A program made the translations under genes and the position numbers. Of a stretch of DNA of 64,000 bases, positions 1 to 13,089 are shown one piece after another. This stretch comes from Delphinapterus leucas (taxonomy: Eukaryota > Chordata > Mammalia > Artiodactyla > Monodontidae): contig NW_022098024.1 in assembly GCF_002288925.2 (NCBI RefSeq), forward strand, positions 3,278,962 to 3,342,961, written 5' to 3'. The first letter of the stretch is position 1. Each line of letters begins with the position of its first letter. The notes beneath the pieces are model-generated. The model had not been told where the DNA came from. It saw nothing but the letters and a program-made list of their open reading frames with translations, and did no database searches.

Positions 1-220
1 AGTTGTAATCTCAGGGGGAAATGTAAGATGTGGAGCCTGTTGAAGGAGGTAAATGAGGAAAATTTATTGTAATCACGTGTAACTCAGGAGGCAGAATGCA
101 GGTTGTCTTGTAAGTCCACCATCTATCGGATATGTTATTTTATCGCTTCACTTATGAAAGTAGAAATAGTATATATGCCATATTGACTTATATTCTTAAA
201 ATTGGGTGTGTTTGTGATTT

Positions 221-275
221 ATGACACACACAAACATATATATATGTGTGCGTGTATACACATACATATGATTGT
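221..275. repeat. CA/TA low-complexity tract
   Basis: Alternating purine-pyrimidine sequence: an ACACAC run, then TATATA, then TGTGTGCGTGTATACACATA. It is an imperfect microsatellite. Confidence 0.6.
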
Positions 276-424
276 TATTTACTATGGCATACTGGTTACT
301 GATTCCTTATTATGAGCCAGTTGAACTCAATGTAGAGACAGAGATAGATTTAGATATAGATATTGATATATACATAACATAGGAAATCAGTAACCAGTAT
401 GTGGTAGTAGTGATTCATGGTTAT

Positions 425-470
425 TACTACTATCATCACCATCATCATCATCAGCACATCATCATTTTTA
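425..470. repeat. ATC trinucleotide tract
   Basis: Interrupted (ATC)n/(ATG)n run with repeated CATCATCATCATC units. The apparent open frames across it are simple-repeat artefacts. Confidence 0.65.
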
Positions 471-1129
471 TTACCATTACAGGTTTCCCCCTCTATCCGA
501 AGGTCGAGCATTCCTATGAGACCTTCAGTGAGCCGAAATGGCATAAAGGGAAGAAGCAATTACCTTAGAACTCATCTTGCTAAGGGATGCACAAAATAAA
601 TCAAGATAAAGCACAGATGCTCACAGAGTTCAAAGCTATGGTGGCTTGGTGCTGAGATGCTGAGTGTAGGTCCTGGGGAAGGGGCTTGGTGGTGACACAC
701 TCAGGCTTGGGGTGCGCACTGCCTCTATACCAGATCGCTGTAGAACAGACACTGAAGGCAATTTTCCCTTTCTGACTTTTTTTCTTGAAAGTTAAAATCC
801 TCTTACAATTTCTTCCAGTTAGCAAAAACAGGTACTAATTTAAGTCTTTCATAAAATTGAAGTGGCATAAGCTAACTTTCAAAAAGTGGGGGATACCTGT
901 ATTATCACTTTTTATATAGCAAGTCAGTAAGACAGGGTCGATGCCACACATGAGCTTATAAATCATTTACTGAGGAGAAAAAGAATCCAAGAATATACTT
1001 TAATACAATAAACACTGTACTTTTTGTTTACCAAAAACTTTAATACCTGCTTTGAGATTTAAACTTGTTTTTGACAACTTATTCTTTAATCATATGTGAA
1101 GATAAAGTATTCTTTGCTTACAAATGAAG

Positions 1130-1500
1130 GGAAAATTATTATTTCAATAGTGTCTCTCCTCTACTCAAAGCCTTTCAATAGCGTCCCATCTTACTAAGAG
1201 TAAAAGGTAAAATAAAGCACAGAAGGGTCTGCATGCTCTGATCCCCATTATCTCTTTGAACAAGTTTGCTACTCCTTTCCCCCTTGCTTACTCTGTTCCT
1301 GCCACAAAGACTACGTACTTAACTTTGCTTAGAACACGCTAGGACTGCTCCCATCTCCAGCCCTGGCACTACGTTCAGAAAGCTCTTTCTCCATACAATT
1401 TAATGATTTAATTATTTAAATCATTCAAGGCTTTGCTCAAATGTCACCTATGCAGTGAGACTTAACGTTACAATGTGTACTGGTTTATATGTTGCTTTAT
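1130..1500 (+). mobile_element. LINE2 (L2) fragment
   Basis: The sequence follows the L2 3' region: CTCAAAGCCTTTCAATAGCGTC, then a 'gtctgcatgctctgatcccc' block, a cysteine/serine-rich stretch, and 'CTTTGCTCAAATGTCACCT' near 1432-1450, which is a hallmark of L2. Strongly diverged and inactive. Boundaries are approximate. Confidence 0.7.
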
Positions 1501-1984
1501 CATTTGCTTCCAAGATCGCCTTGGCACAGCACGGGAGAAACAAAAGAACTACACTGTGAAGAGTTACCTTCCCTAGATGCTTCTGGATTAGATTTTTATC
1601 AGTGAGAAGAACTCACATGAGATTTAGAGACAGAAAAAGGAAACGCCATTAACCTCCAGAAACAGCTGCATTTAGAATCCTGGGCAGAGAGAAATTCAAA
1701 GTAATTTTTTCCAATTAATGTGTTTAAATGTGTATTAATGTGTTTGAAAAAGAGAATATTAGTAAAAGAAAAATCACTTTCAGTAAGCAAAATTAAGACA
1801 GATTATCACAAGTAGATTTTATGACAATAGATTCTAAAGAATTCATTTCATGAAAAAAGGGGAAAAAGTTCCAGAAGGACAGTCTGAAGGGAAACAAGAA
1901 ATAGTGAATAAAAAGGTAAACATAGAAAAAAATAATGACTGGTATAAAATGATAACAATGATAAAGTTCATATATGACATTAAA

Positions 1985-2995
1985 AGATCACAACATTTTA
2001 TGAGAATTAAAGTACAAGCCACAGACTGGAAGAAAATATTAGCAAAACATATGTCTGAAAAAAAACTATTACCAAAAATATAGAACTCGTAAAAGAACTC
2101 TTAAAACCCAACAATAAAAAAACAAACTATTAAAAATTTAAAATTGACCAAAGATCTGAACAGATATCTCATCTAAGAAAACATGCAGATTGCAAATATG
2201 CATATGAAAAAAATCTCAACATAATATAAAATTAGGGAACTGCAAATTAAAACAAGGTACCACTATAGACCTGTTAGATAGCTAAAATCCAGAACACTGT
2301 AAATACCAAATGCCGGTGAGCATGTGGAGCTACAGGAATTCTCAGTCATTGCTGGTGCAAATGCAAAATGGTACAGCCCCTTTGGAAGACAGTTTGACAC
2401 TTTCTTACAAAACTAAACATACTCTTACCAAATGATCCAGCAATCACATTTCTTCTAACTTAGCCAAATGAGTTGAAAACTAACATACACTCAGAAACGT
2501 ACTTACTAATGTTTTTAGCAGCTTTGTTGCCAAAACATGGAAGCAACCAAGATGTCCATCAGTAAGTGAATGGATAAACTGTGGTACCTCCCTACAATAA
2601 AATATTATTCAGCAATAAACAAGTGACATGGTAGGATGAAAGCCACAGTAGAAACTTAAATGCATGCTGGCTGATAAGAGAAAGAAGCTAAATTTGAAAA
2701 GGTTACATGCCATATGATTCCCACTATATTACTTTCTAGAAAAGGCAAAACTATGGTTACAATTAAAAGATCAGTGGTTGCCAAGGATTCAGGAAGAGGG
2801 AGGGAAGGATAGAGCACAGGGGCTTTGTAAGGCAGTGAAACTATTCTATATGATACTGTGATGATTATTGTATATTTGTGTTCAACTTTTTGGACAATCC
2901 AATACAACACAAAGAGTGAACCCGAATGTAAGCTATGGACTTCAGTTAATAACAATGTATCAATTTTGGCTCATCAACTTTACAACAAATGCACC
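1985..2995 (+). mobile_element. Old L1M fragment: ORF2 C-terminus plus 3'UTR
   Basis: The segment reads through the end of an old L1 ORF2. Visible blocks correspond to the 'gaacagatatctcatc', 'ccagaacactgtaaatacc', 'aaatggtacagcccc' and 'gatccagcaatcacatttc' positions, then 'gaatggataaactgtgg'. It continues into a 3'UTR with the 'ggttgccaaggattcagg' and 'gtgaaactattctatatgat' blocks. Many stops and indels; non-functional. It belongs to an old L1M family by divergence; I cannot give the subfamily. Confidence 0.75.
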
Positions 2996-3599
2996 ATCCT
3001 AATTCAAGTTGTTAACAACATGAAATAATGAATATGTATACAAGGCTATTCAAGATAATTGTTTTAAGACATGTAAATGGGTAATTAAGGCACTTTGGAT
3101 AAATTTTCAAGTGATAGCATCATGCATGAATTTAAAAACTGCTGTATATCAAACATCTCCAATGGAGGACCACAGGATGTACTTTACAATACTTTTATTA
3201 TTCAAAAAGTAGCTGATGTAATGTTGAAGACACTAATGGATTCAGTAAGAGACTGAAAAATATTTTTTTATAAGTTGGGATAATGGACAAATGTAATATG
3301 ATAAGCATATTATGATACATAATTCATAATTATGGATGCGTCACTGTAATTAAAGCATGTAAAAATTATAGCACCAATATATTAAAATTAATTATTTAGA
3401 GATAATATTTTTATACACATAGATATAGACAAAATAATCTACATTACAAATTTTTAAAAGATAAAAAAGTTTCATAAGGTGGCTGGTCTAAGATCAGTGA
3501 GGATAAGTTAGCTGCATCAAACAACTAGAAAATGTCATTTAAAAGAAGTCATAATTTAAATAGTGTCTGAGAATATAGAGTCCCTTGGATTAAATAATA

Positions 3600-3840
3600 A
3601 AAAAAAAATCTCTAAGACTTCTATGTGGAAAACTATAAAATATTATTAGTAAATGGTAAGAGACCAATAATTGAGGAGTCAGATCATGTTGATGAATATA
3701 AAGATTAAAAGTTACAACACTGTTATTATTTACTGATTTATAGTTTTAATGCAATTCCAAATAATATTCTTCAGGACTTTATGACTTTAAAAGTTGATTC
3801 TCAAATTTATATTGGAGTCAAATCTTCCACTTCTTGATAA
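3600..3840 (+). mobile_element. Highly diverged L1 ORF2 fragment (weak)
   Basis: A short segment resembles L1 ORF2 downstream of the reverse transcriptase: 'tatgtggaaaactataaaat' and later 'agttttaatgcaattcc' match the order of L1 blocks. Divergence is high, so this is tentative. Confidence 0.4.
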
Positions 3841-3889
3841 AGTTGGATAGCTTATTTATGATGAATCTCCCCACTGAGGACCATTAGAA

Positions 3890-5640
3890 AAATTAGAGAA
3901 ATTGAAATAATGAGTACTTTGTAGCATCAGAGAACTAAGATGGCAAGGACCTGAGAGGTAAACATCCTGGGGAGAGGGGATACATATTGAGCTGATCTCT
4001 GTATGTTCTGGATAGCTTTTCTTTTCCTATTTGCTAATCTTTAAACAGCAGGTGAGAGGTTAGAAGCTGAGTAGGCTACAAATTTGAGAAACTGACAGGG
4101 CTTCCGACCTTCTGTTAATGCTGCATGAATAAAAAACTATAATTCAGGAGGCCTAGTAAACATTTCAAGCTTTCCTTTAGGACTCTTGAAAGCAAGCAAC
4201 ATATGCATAAATGCTAACACTCAGCCTAAAAACCAGTTTGGAATCAGATCAAACTCAGATTGAAGTGAGGGAACTGCCATAATTTGTCTGCCAAATCCAA
4301 AAGTAAATTCTACCAGGACAAACAGAAATCCATTCGGGGCCTTAGATGTTCCCTTCAATTTTCATAGGCAATGTCCACTATTCAATTAACACTTGTCAAT
4401 CAAGCATACCAAGATGCAGGAGCAATTTACAAAGGAAAAAAAAAGCAATAGAATAAATTGTGAAAATATTAAAATCTTTGAGAATCTAAGCAGAGATTTG
4501 CAAAAAAAAGAAGCAAATGGGAATTCCATACTAAAAACACAATCACTGAAACTAAAAACTCAAAAGGATTTAATGTCAGGTAAAATATAGCAAGGTACAA
4601 GATACATATCCTGGAAGACAGGACAATAGAAAATAATCTGAAGCTTGAAAGGAAAAAAATAAAAGATTAAAATATAAAAGAAGCAAGAGACATATGGAAC
4701 ATGAAAAATATATTAACATAAATGCAGCTAGATCCAAGAAGATGAGGAGAAAGAGAATGAGGCTGGAAAATATTTGAAGATAAAATAATAAAGAATTTTT
4801 CAATACTGGTGAAATATCATGCAACAGATTTAAAACCACTATGGATGCCAAACAGAATATATACAAAGAAAATCACACCTAGACTCATCATGGCGAATCT
4901 GCTGAAAATCAAAGACAAAAAGAATTTCTTAAAAGTATTCAGAGAAAAAGACACATTACTTTAAAGGATCAACAATAAGACTTACAACAATGGAAATAAT
5001 GGAAATCAGAATATAGAGATAAAATCTTAGAAAATCTGAAAGAAAACAACTCACAACTTAGAATTCTATATACAATGAAAATATCCCTCAAAATTATGGC
5101 AAAATGATGATATACCTAGGCTGACAAAAAGTGAAAAAAATTGTTGTCAGCAGTCCTATACTTGAAAAAAAAAACTAACGAACTCAAAATATCACTAAAG
5201 CAATAAGGATGCACCCAACAGAAATGCATGCATACATGCACCAAAAGGCATGTTTAAAAATGCTCATGGCAGTGCTATATGCAATAGCCCCAAACTCAAT
5301 ACAGCCAAAATGTCTATGAACAGTAGAATGTATAAATATGCTCTTCTACTTAAATTAAATACTATATAGTCATAATTAGGAATAACGTGCTCCTACACAC
5401 AACATGGATAAGTCTCACAAACAATTTTGAGGAAGAAATCCGTACACAATAATAAATACGTTATCCAACATACTTGGATTTCAAAATCAGGTGGATTAAT
5501 TTATGTTGTTAAGATAATGGTTGCTTTTGTGTTGGAGTGTGGGAAAATAAAACTGGAGGGTCACAAGAGAGCTTTTCCAGTACGGATTATGGTTTATTTT
5601 TTCACATTGGTAGTAATGAGTTGACCATATCCCCTGTGAT
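3890..5640 (+). mobile_element. HAL1-like / old L1 ORF1 element
   Basis: The region reads like a half-L1 (HAL1): ORF1-like sequence followed directly by a LINE 3' tail, without a full ORF2. From about 4750 the blocks 'caaagaaaatcacacctaga', 'atcatggcgaatctgctgaa', 'gtattcagagaaaaagacac' and 'acttagaattctatatacaa' match the order of the ORF1 C-terminal domain. From about 5280 the tail region carries 'acaacatggataagtctcac'. Frames are heavily broken. The 5' limit is uncertain; 3890-4400 is included only by continuity. Confidence 0.5.
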
Positions 5641-6159
5641 ATTTATGAATACACTTATATTTGATATTTGTATAAAATTATATTTGTTGAATTTCTGAAT
5701 ACTTATTATCTGATGAGAAATATATTTAATTAAAAAAACCCAGCCAAACACAATCAATAAAAGAAAAAAAATAGTTACTTCACCTTTATATAAAACAGGA
5801 ATATTAACAAGTGTAGTACTGATACACACAAAGTAATGAAGGAAGCAGATGAGAGGATGCAGAGAAAGATGCAGTTATATATGGAAACCTAGTATTTAAT
5901 ACAGGTGACTTTGCAGATTACTGGATCAAGGAGTAAATGTTCAATTAATGAAGATGAGAAAATTATTTATTTCTATAGGAAAAATAGGATTTTGTGTTCC
6001 TACCTGACAACTTTCAAGAAAAAAGTAAAACAGACTAAAGACAAATGTAAAAGTAATAATTTACCATTTAGAAGAAATTATAAAGGTACAATTTTATTAT
6101 ATTTAGTAACAAATTCATTTATAAGAATAGACAATAAAAGCTAACCACAAACAAAAAGA

Positions 6160-7210
6160 TTGGTAAATCCAATTTAATAAAAATTAACGCTTTTATCACA
6201 CTGCAACCATAAAGGAAGTGAAAAGATTGGATAAAATGTGGGGAAAGATATTTGTAACACTATATAACTAACAAAAAATGTAACATACGAAACACATAAA
6301 GGATATCTATAAATCACCAAGAAAATGACAAAGCACTTAACAGAAAAATAGATAAAAGACCTGGATGGAAATTTTATAAAAAAAGAAGCATGAATAATGA
6401 ACTAACTAGTGAAAAGATTTCAACCTCATTTGTTATAAAGGAAATACAAATTAAGACCGTAATAACCACCATTTTATACCAACTTGAAGGTCACCAGTGA
6501 GGAAATGAAATTCCAATTAGGGAGAATATTGTAAATCAATGGGAACTCTTACATAACGTGGATGATAGGTAAATTGGAAGAATACTATGGAAAACAATAT
6601 GACATCATCTTGTTAAACTGAGCAACAATATATCCTATAATTCATCACTATCTCCTCTTATACATATATCGTGGGAATTCTTGCATGTGAACACCAACAA
6701 ACATGCACTAGACGGGTTTTAGAAGCACAGTTTATTAAAGCAGATAATTTTAATAACAAACCTGAACACCGTAAGCAAAATTTAAAAGTAAATTAACCAA
6801 ATTGTTTGACGGAATATTGTATACTAGTGAAAAATGGATTACAACCAGAAACAATAACAGAAATCTTATAAAGATACTATTGAAGAAAAAGTCACAGAAT
6901 ATAACCTACAGCATGATACCATTTATATAAGGATCTAATACAAGTAAAAACAAAGAGTACCTTATTTAAGACTCATGTATAATCACAATATTTTTAAAAA
7001 GAAAGTGGTAACTATAAAATTCATGGAAGTATGAAGGTCTATAAGAGACACAGGCTACAGAAAAGGAGACAGGCCGTGGACAGGTGAAATGGTATTGACA
7101 ATGCTCAAGTAATAGCTAAACAAAAATAAGAGAATAGTGATATTATGCTTATATTATACACATACTAAACAATTCTAGTTTATACCCTTATCTTATACAA
7201 AAGATAATGG
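6160..7210 (+). mobile_element. Ancient L1 remnant (ORF2 end and 3'UTR)
   Basis: Degenerate L1 blocks occur in order: 'aaagacctggatggaaat', 'gaaatacaaattaagaccgt', 'gggaactcttacataacg', 'aatggattacaaccag', and a 3'UTR-like 'gataccatttatataagg'. No open frame survives. Possibly two fragments of similar age. Confidence 0.5.
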
Positions 7211-10200
7211 AAAATCTACTTTTACATTTTCTCAATTTTTCTTATTTTTCTGATTTGTGACCTTTCCAAAAATAAATTTGGCACACTGAAAACAGTACTA
7301 CATATTCTTAAAGAGCTTACTTAGACCTATTCAAGCATAACAGCACAGTACTGCAGGGGATGAGATTCTTGACGGACACAAAGAACACATTGGCAAGCAT
7401 AATAGAAGATCAAAAACATAAAACTGAAACTGTGAACTCTGGGTCCTCCTTTTCTATGCTCTTTATCTCTGAATAATCAAGTTTAATATGAGTTACATAT
7501 ATAATTTCTTGATTATTAAAAGCTATTACTATTTGATTTCCCTCTTTTTTTGTTGTTTTTCAAATACTTGTAGATGAGTCAATTACTTATCAGCAAAAGG
7601 TAAGTTCAAAACCTTAGCTGAAAATTCTTGGATTCTGTTATTTTTCTCATGAAATGATATTTAGGGAATGTGGAGATGGCTACAAACTTGTGTTGTTCAA
7701 CACTATACTGTCAACATATGTCTTTATATTACTTATACAATTAATGTCGGGATATCTTTACCCAAAACAGGTATTTAACACAGAACCAATCTAAAGGAAA
7801 AGAAAAAAAACAATGTTTGATAGCCTCTTTAGCTATCTCAAATAAATTTAAAAATATCAGTTTCCCACCCTTTATCCCATAGACCTCTATTGTTTTCAAC
7901 AAATGACTTTCCCTCTGTCTTCCTGTTAATGTTGTACCACTTCTCTCTTAAATAAAGTGAAAAATTAGCTCTCTTCTTTAATAATTTTGTCTTCTTTTTA
8001 GCTAGGGCTGGTCAATATAAACGAAGCCACAATACTGACATGTAGGTGTTACTATCATAAAGTAAAATACAAATATGTCAAATGATAATGTTATTACTAC
8101 AAAGTTTTTCCACATTGTAACTTATCCACATCAATGTTTAATCTAACATCTTTTAATGTAGACAATATAATAAATGTTTTGTAGATGAAGTTTTATAGTC
8201 TATTACATACCTGTTTCTGAACGTTTCTTTTTTTCTGCAACAAAGACAACTCTCTTCTAATTTGATCCTTTATTTTAAAGCTCCCAACAATTCAGGAGGA
8301 TTTTATAAAAGAGCTGAAAAATACTTCATATTTTTATGGTAATCCAGTCATTTTTCTTAACTCTAGGTAAAATTCACTAGAAATCTCTTAAAATGTAAAA
8401 TTGTAGCCTTCTGCATGGGGCTAGATTTTATGCAGTTCACCTCTCACTGTCTGTCTTGTTGAATCATAAGTGGGCACCTATAATCAATTACAGATCATAT
8501 CAGAGATTCCCCATAACATTTCATTAGAAAAATGACTCTTTTGGTGTCCCAATTCTTATTACTGGGATTGATGCAAAAACTTAAAATTATTATTTGTTGA
8601 AATAGTGATAATAAGAGGGATTTTGAATTAAAGCTGTGGGTGACAGCTCATTTGGATCTTCTGGTCTGATTATTCAAACTGACTACTAATCATTTTCATG
8701 TGACTTGTAAGTTTTCTGACCTACTTGTCTTGGGGCAAAATTGGCTAATATGCCCCAAACTTGGTTATTATAAGAATATTGATTTTATGTGCTGAAAATC
8801 CTTATTCTAATTCTATCCTTGCTTTGCTCTGAAATACTGCCTGACATCAGAAAATAGTAAGCTTGCACACAGGATACATAACAGAGCAGATCAGAGTTCC
8901 TCAGAAATATCATAATTAAGGTAGTAGAAACATTATTTGGGGAGTGAACTCTTAGCAAAACTTACTCCATTGAGTTGCCTTAACTGAGGCAATTAATTTT
9001 CTCCATTTAATTGCCTTAACTGAGAATGCTTCTGAAAATTGGACTGATCACATCTATATCATGATATTCGTTGGGAGAGACTTCAACTGTCCACACATCT
9101 TTGCTAGTCTGCTAAACACCTGTTCTACGAGAATTGCCTTAAGATTTACAAAGTGCCAGTGGTCAACATTAATTTGATTTTAATGGCTTAGAGTCTCACA
9201 TATATTATATAGACGGCATTTGACCACATTATGTAGCAATGTAGTAACTACAGACCTCTAAATAAAGTAGATCCACTACACTTCCCAATGAATTTACTCC
9301 ACCATGAAGATGGGTTTTACCAATACTCATTTACAAAACTTACCCCAAACTATATCTCATAGCTTTTATAGTCTATATATTCAGAAGTTGATAATATAGC
9401 ATGCATCCTAAGTACACCACAAGAGGTGAAAAGATTAAATTCAGGAAATTTTTACTCTAGTTACTTAAATCTAATAACTAATTTGCTTTCTTTCTTTGTC
9501 CTTAATTGGGACAATATGTTAGTTATTTTCCTCATGTGAGCAGAGCTTTTAGTCATTTTGAAGCAATGCGTCTAAACAAATTTTGATGAAAAAATAATTA
9601 TCATTTTTTTTGCCTTTATGACTTTCTAAAAAAGAATGCAAAAGACTAGTCTCAGGAGATATGATTTGGAATTTTGGTAAAAGTCAATCCATTAAAAATG
9701 TATTTTTATATAATTCTATAGTTACATAGAAAAAATCTTACAAGACTTTAATATCTTAAACGAATATTTTAACCAAAAATGATTTATGTATCAATAGAGC
9801 TAGGAGGAAGGGAACTGAAAATTTTTATATGGCTGTTTCCACTGTGTACATGCAAATTTGTCCAAATATGCTCATCAAATAAGTGAAATGCATTCCCTTT
9901 GCTTTTTTTTGATTAATATCACAATCTACTTCTTTGAATAATAAAAGCTATCCACTTCAATTCCCTAGTCATAGCTACAGCTGTGATTTTTTTCCCCTGA
10001 ACTTCAAGAAGATGTAACATCTAATTCAATTCTACAGCAAAACTTATGCAAATATATTCCTTTGCTCTCTCTCCTAACCCATCTAGCCAATGCTTTTCAA
10101 TCTTGTAAACTTTATTGAGTCATTCATTAAATGCAAAGTTTTAGATTTATTTAGGGCTTCTCTTTAATAGCATCTTCATTTAAAAAAATTTTTCTGAGTT

Positions 10201-10394
10201 ATAATCTTTACAAATGGATGACATCAGAAGAAATATCATGAGGATCCCTTATCTGCCTGACATGCAAGTGATCTGCATTGCTACAATCAACAAAATAAGT
10301 TCATCTGAGGTGTCCTTTAAAGGGACTATAAATAATCTTATTTCCATTTTTTATAATCCCAGTTTGGTGATTACTACTAATTTGCATTTTTTTT
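7211..10394. other. Unique AT-rich DNA, no gene seen
   Basis: I see no coding exon, RNA gene or confidently recognised repeat across these 3.2 kb. A small local duplication of 'ttgccttaactgag' occurs near 8978 and 9010. Very old, unrecognisable repeats are likely. Confidence 0.5.
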
Positions 10395-10725
10395 AATAGA
10401 GGGAACTTGTTTCCATAAAAAATTAACAAATAGAAACCTCAATTAAATAGAGTTAAAAAGTAGAGCCCAACAGGAAGAAGAAAGACTCCTTTCTGCAAAA
10501 GGACTCAGCCAATGAGAAGCCATGGACTCTTTGTTTACTATAGCTCTTCCAACTTCCTTTTCCTCTTTATAAAAGCATTCTCCTTCCCTTGCCTTTCTGG
10601 GACTTGCATGTAGCTCATCATGGTTCCAGACCCTGGACTGCAATTCTCTACTAAACCTGAATAAACCTATCTTTGTTGAGGAAATATCTGGCAGTCTATT
10701 TGTTACAGGTTGAAAATTCCCACAG
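10395..10725 (+). repeat. Probable solo LTR of ERVL type
   Basis: The segment has the order of parts of an LTR promoter and polyadenylation region. There is a CCAAT-type box (agccaatgag, about 10508), a TATA-like 'tttataaaagc' about 60 bp downstream, a CT-rich leader, and an AATAAA signal at about 10661, followed by a T/G-rich end. This arrangement resembles ERVL-class LTRs. I could not name the family or find both termini. The minus-strand open frame across it is a shadow. Confidence 0.5.
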
Positions 10726-11264
10726 TCATTTTATCAGTGTCGGAGAAAACAAACCACAAAACCTGGGCTAGAATTCCTTTGGAGGAGAAATCTGATATCT
10801 TCATTTCTGAAGGCACTGTAAAAGAAGGGGCACTAGCTGAGAAGCTGAATCTATAAGATGTAGGAGCTATCTATAACTCTCTGTAGAACCTAGAATAAAT
10901 CACTTAGCTTCAGTTCCCACACTTGTGAAACTGAGACATAAATCTCAGAGTTAATGGGAAACCCAATGAGTTAATGCATAATAATTAAAATTCTGCATTA
11001 GCATAACACCATCATGAATTTTGCTGTGTTCTCATTTCATATGAAGTCTTATTGCTTATTACTTTTCTTTAAACTGAATCTTTAAAAAATTAAAGGTTAT
11101 GTTCTAAAAGAAAACTATATCACCATTACAATGGAAAACAAGGATGTTTTTCATAAACAGCAGACAATCAAAAAACAAACACTTTGAAAACAAAGCAATG
11201 CTACAAAATCCTACCTAAATACCATGTCAGCTGAAGACTCTGCGCCTGAGTCTTTAGTTTTGTT

Positions 11265-11281
11265 AAAAGAGGGAGAGATTA
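11265..11281 (+). repeat. L1 target-site duplication, left copy
   Basis: The 17-mer aaaagagggagagatta at this position recurs exactly at 12610-12626. It brackets the L1 copy and defines its insertion limits. Confidence 0.95.
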
Positions 11282-12221
11282 CAAAATGGATTAAAGACCT
11301 AAATGTAAGGCCAGAAACTATCAAACTCTGAGAGGAAAACATAGGCAGAACACTCTGTGACATAAATCACAGCAAGATTTTTTCTGACCCACCTCCTAGA
11401 GAAATGGAAATAAAAACAAAAATAAACAAATGGGACCTAATGAAACTTCAAAGCTTTTGCACAGCAAAGGAAACCATAAACAAGACCAAAAGACAACCCT
11501 CAGAATGGGAGAAAATATTTGCAAATGAAGCAACTGACAAAGGATTAATCTCCAAAATTTACAAGCAGCTCATGCAGCTCAATAACAAAAAAAAAACAAC
11601 CCAATCCAAAAATGGGCAGAAGACCTAAATAGACATTTCTCCAAAGAAGATATACAGACTGCCAACAAACACATGAAAGAATGCTCAACATCATTAATCA
11701 TTAGAGAAATGCAAATCAAAACTACAATGAGATATCATCTCACACCAGTCAGAATGGCCATCATCAAAAAATCTAGAAACAATAAATGCTGGAGAGGGTG
11801 TGGAGAAAAGGGAACACTCTTGCACTGCTGGTGGGAATGTGAATTGGTTCAGCCACTATGGAGAACAGTATGGAGGTTCCTTAAAAAACTACAAATAGAA
11901 CTACCATATGACCCAGCAATCCCACTACTGGGCATATACCCTGAGAAAACCAAAATTCAAAGAGAGTCATGTACCAAAATGTTCATTGCAGCTCTATTTA
12001 CAATAGCCCGGAGATGGAAACAACCTAAGTGCCCATCATCAGATGAATGGATAAAGAAGATGTGGCACATATATACAATGGAATATTACTCAGCCATAAA
12101 AAGAAACAAAATTGAGCTATTTGTAATGAGGTGGATAGACGTAGAGTCTGTCATACAGAGTGAAGTAAGTCAGAAAGAAAAAGACAAATACCGTATGCTA
12201 ACACATATATATGGAATTTAA
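11282..12221 (+). pseudogene. L1 ORF2p C-terminal remnant
   Basis: This codes for the last part of L1 ORF2p, the reverse transcriptase/endonuclease of L1. It lacks the endonuclease and RT domains. An open segment at 11404-11628 ([15 protein letters not shown]) is followed by a frame change around the poly-A run at 11586-11596. A second open segment at 11673-12221 (182 aa) carries the cysteine-rich C-terminal region ([18 protein letters not shown]) and ends at the natural stop after THIYGI. A TGA near 11330 breaks the frame earlier. Non-functional as a retrotransposition protein. Confidence 0.9.
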
Positions 12222-12432
12222 GAAAAAAAAATGTCACGAAGAACCTAGGGGTAAGACAGGAATAAAGACACAGACCTACTGGAGAACGGGCTTGAGGATA
12301 TGGGGAGGGGGAAGGGTGAGCTGTGACAGGGCGAGAGAGAGTCATGGACATATACACTAACAAACGTGAGGTAGATAGCTAGTGGGAAGCAGCCGCATGG
12401 CACAGGGATATCAGCTCAGTGCTTTGTGACCG

Positions 12433-12484
12433 CCTGGAGGGGTGGGATAGGGAGGGTGGGAGGGAGGGAGACGCAAGAGGGAAG
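12433..12484 (+). other. G-rich tract in the L1 3'UTR
   Basis: Runs of three or more G recur (ggaggggtggg, gggagggtgggagggaggg). This is the polypurine/G-quadruplex-prone tract characteristic of L1 3'UTRs. Confidence 0.7.
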
Positions 12485-12609
12485 AGATATGGGAACATAT
12501 GTATATGTATAAGTGATTCACTTTGTTATAAAGCAGAAACTAACACACCATTGTAAAGCAATTATACCCCAATGAAGATGTTAAAAAAATAAAAAAATAA
12601 AAAAAAAAT

Positions 12610-12626
12610 AAAAGAGGGAGAGATTA
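12610..12626 (+). repeat. L1 target-site duplication, right copy
   Basis: Exact second copy of the 17-bp sequence at 11265-11281. Confidence 0.95.
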
Positions 12627-13089
12627 TAAAGAAATTGTGGTAGATGTTCTCTTTGATGAGATAAGAAGGCCAGAAAGAGAAATGGAAAGGAGCACCTTTT
12701 TCTGTCTGTGACTCAGTTTTATTTAATGTTAAGACCACAGACCATCTAGTTATATCCTATAACAACAACTCTATGTGTCCCATACTTTGTGAAACATTAC
12801 AGTGATAAACATAAAATGTTTAACATAGTACATGCCAATGCACTTTGACAATTATACAAACTTAAAATAGTAGTTTTGGCAAATTAAAAATCTTCATCAA
12901 TCCAATTAAACAGAGGAAATTCATTTAGGGGCCTACTTCCCCAATAATTCATTTTCATTTCAATAAATTCCGATTACTTTGACAGGCCAGTTATAGTATT
13001 CCTCTTTTATGCATTTGGTAAAGTAAATAAGTACCAATAACACAATGATTCTAACATATGTAGAAGTACTATACCTCCATTCTGCTAAG
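12627..13089. other. Unique AT-rich spacer
   Basis: I see no gene, RNA or recognised repeat here. Confidence 0.5.

Larger units (their letters stand above)
1..1129. other. AT-rich DNA without a recognised gene
   Basis: I see no gene here. The stretch holds a CA/TA microsatellite-like run near 221-275 and an ATC-type run near 425-470. The short open frames on both strands at 350-825 have no recognisable domain and are explained by low complexity. Confidence 0.6.
11282..12609 (+). mobile_element. 5'-truncated young L1 insertion (1.33 kb)
   Basis: This plus-strand L1 copy holds the ORF2 C-terminal region, the 3'UTR and an A-rich tail ending in 'gatgttaaaaaaataaaa'. It is flanked by an exact 17-bp TSD. 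It starts abruptly inside ORF2 at the block 'ttaaagacctaaatgtaagg', which is typical 5' truncation during target-primed reverse transcription. The high identity to the other young copies in this window, and the intact TSD, point to a fairly recent insertion. Confidence 0.95.

Noticed and set aside
350..825. Overlapping open frames on both strands at 350-825
   Set aside because: They pass through ATC/TA low-complexity DNA, lack domains, and occur on opposing strands over the same bases.
11673..12221. 182-aa open frame as a host gene
   Set aside because: It is the L1 ORF2p C-terminus inside a TSD-bounded L1 copy.
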